Shown piece by piece: positions 37,202 through 43,406 of a stretch of 43,406 bases of DNA. The first letter of the stretch is position 1, and the number at the start of each line of letters is the position of its first letter. The notes beneath the pieces are model-generated. The model ran no database searches, was not told the origin of the DNA, and was given only the letters and a program-made list of their open reading frames with translations. The stretch comes from Streptomyces sp. NP-1717. GTDB taxonomy: Bacteria; Actinomycetota; Actinomycetes; Streptomycetales; Streptomycetaceae. A program made the position numbers and the translations under genes. The stretch is from assembly GCF_022695985.1 (NCBI RefSeq), contig NZ_JAAPBF010000039.1, positions 1 through 43,406 on the forward strand, read 5' to 3'.

Positions 37202-37324
37202 AGAAGGGCGACAGGTCAGTTCCTGGCTTCCGGGCCCCCGCTCGCGCGCGGGGCCCGGTCACAGTGGCGGGACCGTGCCGGATTCACACCGGCTTCCTGG
37301 GTCCTGCCGCCCTGGACGGCGTCA
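37202..37324 (-). promoter_or_regulatory. Cobalamin riboswitch
   Basis: The minus strand carries the B12-box GAAGCCGGTGTGAATCCGGC followed by ACGGTCCCGCCACTGT (37261-37296), and a 3' AGCCAGGAACTGACCTGTCGCC segment (about 37206-37227). These are conserved core and pseudoknot parts of AdoCbl aptamers. It begins about five bases past the mec stop codon and ends about 47 bases before btuF. B12 should repress the transporter operon. Confidence 0.93.
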
Positions 37325-37329
37325 TCTTC

Positions 37330-37743
37330 TCAGACGACCTCGACCTCTTCTTCCGTGACCTCGCCGTCGACGATGCGGTAGGAGCGGAACTGGAAGGGGC
37401 CCATGTCGTCGGTGTCGGCCGTGGAGACCAGGACGTAGTGGGCGAACGGCTCCATCGCCAGGTCGATGTCCCGGCGGGAGGGGTACGCCTCGGTAGCGGT
37501 GTGCGAGTGGTAGATGACCACCAGGTCCTCGTTGCGCTCGCGCAGCTCGTTGTCGAGCTTCTTGTGGTCGTCCGCGTCGAACTCGTAGAACGTGGGCGAG
37601 CGGGCCGCGTTGAGCATGGGGATGAAGCGCTCGGGCCGGTCGCTGTCCTCGGGGCCCGCGATCACGCCGCACGCCTCGTCGGGGTGGTCCGCCCGCGCGT
37701 GGGCGACGATCTGGTCGTACAGCGCCTGGGTGATGGTCAGCAT
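37330..37743 (-). CDS. mec: M67 JAMM metalloprotease, Mec type
   Basis: 137 residues. JAMM zinc motif complete: E23 in PDEACGVIAG, H79-S-H81 in VVIYHSHTA and S89-x2-D92 in YPSRRDID. In mycobacteria Mec cleaves cysteine from the CysO-cysteine adduct to release free cysteine. Here it may also trim the tail of CysO. It is separated from cysO-cysM by the btu operon, whose riboswitch starts five bases after its stop. No convincing ribosome site is seen before the ATG. Confidence 0.92.
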   Translation of the reverse strand: MLTITQALYDQIVAHARADHPDEACGVIAGPEDSDRPERFIPMLNAARSPTFYEFDADDHKKLDNELRERNEDLVVIYHSHTATEAYPSRRDIDLAMEPFAHYVLVSTADTDDMGPFQFRSYRIVDGEVTEEEVEVV

Positions 37744-37758
37744 GAGGTGAAGGATAAA

Positions 37759-37795
37759 CAGGTGGCCTCCGTGGATGAGATACGGAGACCACCTG
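37759..37795 (-). terminator. Terminator between the permease and mec
   Basis: CAGGTGGCCTCCGT pairs with ACGGAGACCACCTG (13 of 14 bp) around a 9-base loop. On the minus strand it is followed by GTTTATCC. Confidence 0.75.
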
Positions 37796-37892
37796 GTGAG
37801 ACGGGTTCTGAGACGCCCGGCGGCCGGCCGACAACCGTCCGGCGGGTGCCGGGTGACCGCCGGACGGGCGGCGGGTGAGCGCCTGGTGGGCG

Positions 37893-39353
37893 TCAGTCGG
37901 TGACCTTCGCGAACTCCGGCTCGTTCGGGCCCTCGGGGGCGCGCGCCGCGAGTTCCGGGTTACGGCTCTTGAGCAGCGCCCAGCCCGCGACCAGGAACAC
38001 CGCCCAGAGCGCGCCGACGTACAGCGAGACCCGGGCGTCGGAGTCGTAGGCGATCAGACAGGTCACGAAGGACAGGAAGACCAGCGCCACCCAGCTCAGG
38101 GCCGAGCCGCCCGGGGCCGGGAACGAGGAGGCCGGCAGCCGGCCGGCGACCACGGCGGAGCGGTACTTGATATGGCTGATGAGGATCATCATCCAGGTCC
38201 AGATACCGGCGGCGGTGGCCACCGAGGTGACGTACAGGAACGCCTTCTCGGGGACGACGTAGTTGAGCACGACGCCGATGCCCATCAGCGCGACGGACGC
38301 CGCGATGCCCGTGGCCGGTGTCCGGCGGCGGTTGAGCCTGCCCAGGGCCCGCGGCGCCTCCTTGTTGGCGGAGAGGTCGCGCAGCATCCGGCCGGTGGAG
38401 TACATGCCGGAGTTGCAGGACGACAGGGCCGCCGTCAGCACGACGAAGTTGACGATGCCGGCGCCGAGCGGAATGCCGATCTTGGCGAACGCGTGCACGA
38501 ACGGGCTCTCGCCCTCGCTGAATTCGGTCCACCTCACGACGGCGAGGATGACGGTGAGCGCGCCGACGTAGAAGACGATGATGCGCCAGGGCAGCGTGTT
38601 GATCGCCTTGGGGAGCGTCTTCTCCGGGTTCTCGGACTCGCCCGCCGTGACGCCGACGAGTTCGACGGCGAGGTAGGCGAACATGACGCCCTGGAGGGTC
38701 ATCAGGCTGGAGCCGATGCCGTTGGGGAAGATCCCGCCGTGCTGCCAGAGGTTGCCGGTCGCGGCGGTGTCGCCGGCGTCCGAGAAGCCGAGGGTCAGGA
38801 CGCCGAGGCCGATGACGATCATGCCGATGATGGCGGTGACCTTGACCATCGAGAACCAGAACTCGACCTCGCCGAAGATCTTGACGGAGATCAGGTTGAC
38901 GCCGAAGAGCACCAGGAGGAACACCAGGGCGCTGACCCACTGCGGGATCGCGGGGAACCAGAAGTGGATGTAGATCGCCGCCGCCGTGAGCTCGGCCATG
39001 CCGGTCACGATCCACATGAGCCAGTACGTCCAGCCGGTGACGTAGCCGAAGAACGGGCCGAGGAACTCGCGGGCGTACTCCGCGAACGAGCCGGAGACCG
39101 GCCGGTAGAGCAGCAGTTCGCCGAGCGCCCGCATGATGAAGAAGATCACCACGCCGGCGAGGGCGTACATCAGGATGATGCTCGGCCCGGCCTTGGCGAT
39201 GTTCGCGCCGGCGCCCATGAACAGGCCGACGCCGATGGCGCCGCCGATCGCGATCATCTGGACCTGGCGGCTGCCGAGCCCGCGTTCGTAGCCCTCCTCC
39301 GAGGTGTCTGCGGAGGGCTTGTCCGAGGTGTTGTCGACCTGTGGGGAGGTCAT
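37893..39353 (-). CDS. Amino acid permease (AAT/APC family)
   Basis: 486 residues. APC/AAT signatures are QMIAIGGAIGVGLFMGAG (substrate-binding first helix), GPSIILMYALAGVVIFFIMRALGEL, PVSGSFAEYAREFLGPFFGYVTGWTYW and a central PEKTLPKAINTLPWRI. Twelve helices expected. Homologues such as CycA and ProY carry D-Ser, Gly, Ala or Pro; the exact substrate is not determinable. Confidence 0.93.
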   Translation of the reverse strand: MTSPQVDNTSDKPSADTSEEGYERGLGSRQVQMIAIGGAIGVGLFMGAGANIAKAGPSIILMYALAGVVIFFIMRALGELLLYRPVSGSFAEYAREFLGPFFGYVTGWTYWLMWIVTGMAELTAAAIYIHFWFPAIPQWVSALVFLLVLFGVNLISVKIFGEVEFWFSMVKVTAIIGMIVIGLGVLTLGFSDAGDTAATGNLWQHGGIFPNGIGSSLMTLQGVMFAYLAVELVGVTAGESENPEKTLPKAINTLPWRIIVFYVGALTVILAVVRWTEFSEGESPFVHAFAKIGIPLGAGIVNFVVLTAALSSCNSGMYSTGRMLRDLSANKEAPRALGRLNRRRTPATGIAASVALMGIGVVLNYVVPEKAFLYVTSVATAAGIWTWMMILISHIKYRSAVVAGRLPASSFPAPGGSALSWVALVFLSFVTCLIAYDSDARVSLYVGALWAVFLVAGWALLKSRNPELAARAPEGPNEPEFAKVTD

Positions 39354-39661
39354 GGTGATGCGCCCTTTCTCCCTGCCTGTGCCGGTGGTCGTGAAGATTT
39401 ACCACGGGCCGGGCCGCGATCCGCGGAGGCGGCTGTGGCGCGGCCCACAGGAAGAAGCGGACGAATCTCCCCCGGAATCGCAAGGCATGCGGGGGCGGTG
39501 ACGCGATCGTTATCCGGAGTTGAGTGTCCGTTGAGGAAACGGAGCATGGCCGTCCGGAGACGGTGTGACGGAGGTACGCGGAGTCTGTGACGGCCCGGCC
39601 GGGCGGGTCCTTGGCGAGCCCGGGCCGGGCCCGGGGCGCCGGACCGGGGTCACCGGATCCG
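39354..39661. other. 308-bp region upstream of the permease
   Basis: No coding frame is supported. The half nearest the permease must hold its promoter; an inverted repeat CTGTGG-N6-CCACAG (39433-39450) is a possible operator. The other half holds the DUF2017 terminator at 39592-39631. Confidence 0.55.
39592..39631 (-). terminator. Terminator after the DUF2017 gene
   Basis: GGCCCGGCCGGGC pairs with GCCCGGGCCGGGCC with one bulged base across a 13-base loop, 31 bases past the DUF2017 stop. Confidence 0.6.
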
Positions 39662-40249
39662 TCACGGCATCATCGTCTCGACGAGCGTCTCCTGGAGCGC
39701 CCCGAGCCACAGGTACGCCATCACCATCGGCTTGCGCGGGTCGGAGTCCGGCAGCCGGTACAGGCTCTCGCCCTCGTCCTCGTCGGAGACCTCCAGCCGG
39801 CTGCCGATCGTCAGGCGCAGGTCGTTGAGCGCCCCGAGCCAGTGCCGGCAGTCGTCGGGCGTCAGCTTCAGGACGGCACCGCCCTCGCCGGACGCGGAGA
39901 GGGCGTCCAGGCCGCGGACGACGGCCAGGCCGTCCTCGCGCTTGCGGCTCCGCAGGTCGTTCTCGGTGAAGCGCCTGAACTCGGAGGAGTACTCGCGCAG
40001 TTCGTCGTCGGTGTCGTCGCCGAAGCCGTACGCGTCCGGGAAGAGCCGGGCGAGCGCGGGGTCGGACGGCGGCTTGCTGGGCCCCTCCGCGAAGAGCGCC
40101 GCCAGGGGGTCCTCCCCCTGGGCCGGTTCGTCGCCGGGGCCGATCAGCTCCAGGAGCTGGACGGCCAGCGAGCGCAGGATGGAGATCTCGACCTCGTCGA
40201 GCGCGACGGCGGCGCCACCGCCGGGGATCGCCTCGAACTGCCCGGCCAT
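39662..40249 (-). CDS. DUF2017 protein encoded with clpS
   Basis: 195 residues from the ATG at 40249, which shares a base with the clpS stop (TGATG). DUF2017 proteins are almost always encoded directly after clpS in actinobacteria. Here EVEISILRSLAVQLLELIG, ALARLFPDAY, EFRRFTENDLRSRK and a C-terminal YLWLGALQETLVETM are visible. Function unknown; genetic coupling suggests a link to Clp proteolysis. Confidence 0.9.
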   Translation of the reverse strand: MAGQFEAIPGGGAAVALDEVEISILRSLAVQLLELIGPGDEPAQGEDPLAALFAEGPSKPPSDPALARLFPDAYGFGDDTDDELREYSSEFRRFTENDLRSRKREDGLAVVRGLDALSASGEGGAVLKLTPDDCRHWLGALNDLRLTIGSRLEVSDEDEGESLYRLPDSDPRKPMVMAYLWLGALQETLVETMMP

Positions 40250-40554
40250 CAGCCGGCGTCCTGGGAGAGCGTGGCCCACAGGCCGAATCCGTGCATGGCC
40301 TGCACGTCGCGTTCCATCTCCTCGCGGCTGCCGCTGGAGACGATGGCGCGGCCCTTCTGGTGGACGTCGAGCATCAGTTTGCGCGCCTTGTCCTTGGAGT
40401 AGCCGAAGTAGGTCTGGAAGACGTACGTCACATAACTCATGAGGTTGACCGGGTCGTTGTGGACGATCGTCATCCACGGCACGTCAGGTTCCGGGACGGT
40501 GAACGTCTCCTCGGCCGACTCGGGAAGTTCGATCTCTGTCGGGGCAACACTCAC
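40249..40554 (-). CDS. clpS: ATP-dependent Clp protease adaptor ClpS
   Basis: 101 residues from the GTG at 40554; the annotated upstream ATG adds an Arg-rich stretch unlike ClpS. Core motif [22 protein letters not shown], with the N-degron pocket residues Asn-Asp in HNDP, then HQKGRAIV and a C-terminal [11 protein letters not shown]. ClpS delivers proteins with destabilising N-terminal residues to the ClpC/ClpA-ClpP protease. Confidence 0.94.
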   Translation of the reverse strand: MSVAPTEIELPESAEETFTVPEPDVPWMTIVHNDPVNLMSYVTYVFQTYFGYSKDKARKLMLDVHQKGRAIVSSGSREEMERDVQAMHGFGLWATLSQDAG

Positions 40555-40729
40555 GGTTCGGGACGACCTTCTTCTCCGCCGGGGGTCCCGGGACACGCCC
40601 CGGGATGCACAGCCTCACAGCCCCATGCTGCCACCAGGAGGGGCCTGTCGCACAAACGGCGGCGCGGGAGGCCGTCGAGTCGCCCCCGAGTCGCCTCCGA
40701 CCCGCCGGGCTCCGGCCGTTCAATAGAAA

Positions 40730-40744
40730 TCGTCAATCTGACGA
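40730..40744 (+). promoter_or_regulatory. Inverted repeat in the pncB promoter region
   Basis: TCGTCA-ATC-TGACGA is a perfect 6-bp inverted repeat. TAGCAT at 40754-40759 resembles a -10 element eight bases before the pncB ATG, with the repeat covering the -35 position (18-bp spacer). A repressor of NAD salvage could bind here; none is identified. Confidence 0.5.
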
Positions 40745-40766
40745 GATCCGCTGTAGCATCGCTCGT

Positions 40767-42122
40767 ATGAACTCTGCGGAGCTTGAGAAGGGCCTTGCCA
40801 AGGACGAGGGCGGCCGGCGGATCGGCGTGCCGTCGACCGCGCTCTTCACCGACCAGTACGAGTTGACGATGCTCCGGGCGGCGCTCAGGGCGGGGACGGC
40901 CGAGCGCCGTTCCGTCTTCGAGGTGTTCACCCGGCGGCTGCCCGAGGGACGGCGTTACGGAGTCGTCGCGGGCACCGGGCGCGTCCTCGACGCCGTCGAG
41001 AACTTCCGCTTCGACGAGGACGTCCTCGGCTTTCTGCGCGAGCGCGGGATCGTCGACGGCGAGACGCTCGACTGGCTCGCCGACTACCGCTTCAGCGGGG
41101 ACATCTGGGGCTACCGGGAGGGCGACGTGTACTTCCCCGGCTCGCCGATCCTGCGTGTCGAGGGCTCCTTCGCCGAATGCGTGCTGCTGGAGACCGTGGT
41201 CCTGTCGATCCTCAACCACGACTCGGCGATCGCCGCCGCCGCGTCCCGGATGTCGGCCGCCGCCGGCGGTCGCCCGCTGATCGAGATGGGCGCGCGCCGC
41301 ACGCACGAACTGGCCGCCGTCGCCGCGTCGCGCGCCGCGTACGTGGGCGGCTTCGACACCACGTCGGACCTGGCGGCCGGATTCCGCTACGACATCCCGA
41401 CGGTGGGTACCAGCGCGCACGCCTTCACGCTGCTGCACGACAACGAACGGGACGCGTTCCAGGCGCAGGTCGACGCGCTCGGCAGCGGGACGACGCTGCT
41501 CGTGGACACCTACGACGTGGCGGAGGCGGTCCGTACGGCCGTGGACGTCGCCGGGCCGGAGCTGGGCGCCGTGCGCATCGACTCCGGCGACCTGCTGCTC
41601 GTCGCGCACCGGGTGCGGCAGCAGCTGGACGAGCTGGGCGCGGTGAACACCCGGATCGTGGTCACCTCCGACCTGGACGAGTACGCGATCGCCTCGCTGG
41701 CCGCGGCGCCGGTGGACGCGTACGGGGTCGGCACCCAGCTGGTCACCGGCAGCGGCAACCCCACCTGCTCGATGGTGTACAAACTGGTCGCCCGTGCCCA
41801 CTCCGCGGACCGGCGGGCGCCGCTGCACGCGGTGGCGAAGAAGTCGCTCGGGGGCAAGACGTCGATCGGCGGCCGCAAGTGGGCGGCGCGGCGGGTGGAC
41901 GCCGAGGGGTACGCGGAGGCCGAGGTCGTCGGCACCGGTCCCGTGCCGGCGGACCTGCTGGACCGGCAGCTGCTGGTGGAGCTGGTCAAGGGCGGCGAGG
42001 TGGTCGCGCGCGAGCCCCTGGACGCGGTCCGCAACCGGCACGTCGAGGCGCGGGCGGCGCTGCCGATGTCGGCGATCCAGCTCTCGCGCGGCGAGCCGGT
42101 CATCCCGACCGTCTACATGTGA
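40767..42122 (+). CDS. pncB: Nicotinate phosphoribosyltransferase
   Basis: 451 residues from the ATG at 40767. NAPRTase family: ALFTDQYELTMLRAAL at the N-terminus, GRRYGVVAGTGRVLD, LIEMGARRTHE, GTSAHAFTLLHDNE (catalytic His region) and VDTYDVAEAV then VRIDSGDL. It converts nicotinate and PRPP to NaMN in NAD salvage. Only about 8 bases separate the -10-like element from the ATG, so the message may have a very short leader. pncA follows 136 bases downstream. Confidence 0.95.
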   Translation: MNSAELEKGLAKDEGGRRIGVPSTALFTDQYELTMLRAALRAGTAERRSVFEVFTRRLPEGRRYGVVAGTGRVLDAVENFRFDEDVLGFLRERGIVDGETLDWLADYRFSGDIWGYREGDVYFPGSPILRVEGSFAECVLLETVVLSILNHDSAIAAAASRMSAAAGGRPLIEMGARRTHELAAVAASRAAYVGGFDTTSDLAAGFRYDIPTVGTSAHAFTLLHDNERDAFQAQVDALGSGTTLLVDTYDVAEAVRTAVDVAGPELGAVRIDSGDLLLVAHRVRQQLDELGAVNTRIVVTSDLDEYAIASLAAAPVDAYGVGTQLVTGSGNPTCSMVYKLVARAHSADRRAPLHAVAKKSLGGKTSIGGRKWAARRVDAEGYAEAEVVGTGPVPADLLDRQLLVELVKGGEVVAREPLDAVRNRHVEARAALPMSAIQLSRGEPVIPTVYM

Positions 42123-42258
42123 CGGACACGAGGTTCGGAAGAGGTGTGGCAGGCATGAACGGACAGCGACCGGGAACGCCAGGCTCCGAGAGGCCAACCA
42201 GGACGGGACGCCATAGGCTCGGTGGCCCCCGCCCGCTCCCCACCGAAGGACACCCGCC

Positions 42259-42843
42259 ATGCACCGCGCACTGATAGTCGTGGACGTCCAGAACGACTTC
42301 TGCGAGGGCGGGAGCCTCGCGGTGCCGGGCGGCGCCGACGTGGCCGCCGCCATCACCGATCTGATCGGCCAGACGACGGCCGGTTACCGCCACGTCGTCG
42401 CGACGCGTGACCACCACGTCGACCCGGGTGACCACTTCTCCGCGCGCCCCGACTTCGTGCACTCGTGGCCGGTGCACTGTGTGGCGGGCACGGAGGGGGT
42501 GGGCTTCCACCCCAACTTCGCGCCCGCGGTCGCCTCGGGGTCGATCGACGCGGTCTTCGACAAGGGCGCCTACGCGGCGGCGTACAGCGGCTTCGAGGGC
42601 GCGGACGAGAACGGGGTCCGGCTGGGCGAGTGGCTCAGGGCCCGCGAGGTCTCGGAGGTCGACGTCGTCGGCATCGCCACCGACCACTGCGTACGGGCGA
42701 CCGCCCTGGACGCGGCGCGTGAGGGGTTCACCACCCACGTGCTGCTGGACCTGACGGCGGGCGTCTCGAAGGACACGACGGAACGTGCCCTGACGGAGCT
42801 GCGCACATCGGGCGTCCACCTGACGGGCAACCCGGTGGTGTAG
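42259..42843 (+). CDS. pncA: Nicotinamidase (isochorismatase fold)
   Basis: 194 residues. The catalytic triad is D9 (VVDVQNDF), K102 (FDKGAYAAAYSGF) and C144 (IATDHCVRATA). Metal ligands include D51 and H53 in TRDHHVDPGDHF, and cis-peptide IATDHC follows. It hydrolyses nicotinamide to nicotinate, the substrate of the pncB product upstream. Full family length. Confidence 0.95.
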   Translation: MHRALIVVDVQNDFCEGGSLAVPGGADVAAAITDLIGQTTAGYRHVVATRDHHVDPGDHFSARPDFVHSWPVHCVAGTEGVGFHPNFAPAVASGSIDAVFDKGAYAAAYSGFEGADENGVRLGEWLRAREVSEVDVVGIATDHCVRATALDAAREGFTTHVLLDLTAGVSKDTTERALTELRTSGVHLTGNPVV

Positions 42844-42845
42844 CC

Positions 42846-42892
42846 CCGGGGCCCGCCGCCGGGCCCGCTGTTGTCCCGGCGGCGGGCCCCGG
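42846..42892 (+). terminator. Terminator after pncA
   Basis: Perfect 18-bp stem CCGGGGCCCGCCGCCGGG with its complement, 11-base loop, immediately after the pncA stop. Confidence 0.85.
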
Positions 42893-43406
42893 GCCGCCTC
42901 GGTACAGCGGCTCCCGGCCGCGCCCGCGCGGCGCGGTGATCGGCTCCTGCCGGCGCCAGGTCAGTCGCCCGGGAGCCCCTGTGCAGCCGCGAGCGCCGCC
43001 AGGCGGAACGTCGCATGCGGCAGACCTCCGGCCGACACCACGACCGGCCTCGGCCGGCCAGGCCGGCCCGGCCCCGCTCCTGGATGCGTGCGAGGCCCGC
43101 CGCAAGGCGGTCGGCACTCGCCGGCGAGGCGCAGCCGAACAGCCTCTCCGCCGGCCCTGCCGCTGGAGGTACCTCCGCCCGCCCGAGACCGGCTCCTGCC
43201 GGCCGGGGCGCAGGGAGCCGCGCCCGGCCCGCCCCGCGTCGGGCGGGGCCGGGCGCGGCTCCGCCACAGCACGTGCGCTGTCAGGCGCGGTGAACCCACC
43301 GGGCAGGACCGACCGGCTCGGGGCGTAGGGAGCGGCTCCTGGCCGCGCCCGCGTGGGCGCGGCCGAGCGTGGTGCCCCCCCGGGCAGGCCCCGGCCCGTG
43401 CGGGAT
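42893..43406. repeat. Repeat-rich non-coding region at the window end
   Basis: No frame here has protein-like composition. A 23-base direct repeat beginning AGCGGCTCC (42906-42928 and 43331-43353) has one mismatch, and GGCTCCTGCCGGC-type strings recur between. Many short GC palindromes occur (for example near 43040-43070). It may be the untranslated flank of a gene beyond the window. Confidence 0.55.

Noticed and set aside
41177..42274. Second long plus-strand frame inside pncB
   Set aside because: Arg/Gly/Ala-rich shadow of the real NAPRTase frame.

Overview
The window is chromosomal DNA from a high-GC actinobacterium, almost certainly Streptomyces. The evidence is very high GC at third codon positions, frequent GTG starts, XRE/DUF397 regulatory pairs, DasR operators at a GlcNAc PTS, a B12 riboswitch, a cysteine-type leader peptide and a sigma-R-like promoter. 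From memory, the order penicillin-binding protein - bcp - MHS transporter - tRNA - rdgB - rph - nagF/nagE1/nagE2 - cysM/cysO - mec - clpS - pncB/pncA matches the core region around SCO2890-SCO2925 of S. coelicolor. This synteny was not computed.

Layout. 1-2426: an MFS drug/H+ antiporter (5' truncated by the window edge) and a SEC-C protein. 2521-8511: an accessory stretch of lower GC. It holds a stand-alone McrB-N/PD-(D/E)XK nuclease, an anti-sigma-like ATPase divergent from an XRE-DUF397 pair with a 25-bp inverted repeat between them, an AhpD-like protein, an M55 aminopeptidase and an AbiEi/DUF559-like protein. 8589-19080: an alpha/beta hydrolase, a DUF445 membrane protein, an SGNH esterase, a DUF1707 protein, a three-gene ABC-2 exporter and a class A PBP. 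19250-22696: a guanidinium exporter under a guanidine-III riboswitch, a GroES-like protein, a DUF3618 protein, Bcp peroxiredoxin and an MHS transporter. 22833-24395: two tandem HNH endonucleases with atypical codon use, then a tRNA with a Leu(UAG) anticodon but a short variable loop.

24454-29749: rdgB, a lipoprotein, rph and the GlcNAc PTS genes with three DasR-type operators. 29881-32567: an MBL-fold hydrolase, a membrane-tethered MazF/PemK-like protein and a polytopic membrane protein. 32762-37743: the sulfur-carrier cysteine pathway (cysM, cysO, a leader peptide, and a JAMM protease of Mec type), interrupted by a BtuFCD-like ABC transporter carrying a cobalamin riboswitch. 37893-42843: an amino-acid permease, DUF2017, clpS, pncB and pncA. 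From 42893 to the end lies repeat-rich DNA with no credible gene.

Functional links. GlcNAc uptake is under DasR. Cysteine synthesis uses CysO thiocarboxylate, CysM and a JAMM protease; a probable sigma-R promoter and leader peptide suggest thiol-stress and cysteine-supply control. NAD salvage is covered by PncA and PncB. The regions most worth following are the nuclease/XRE block, the HNH pair beside the odd tRNA, the tethered MazF-like protein and the C-terminally extended CysO.
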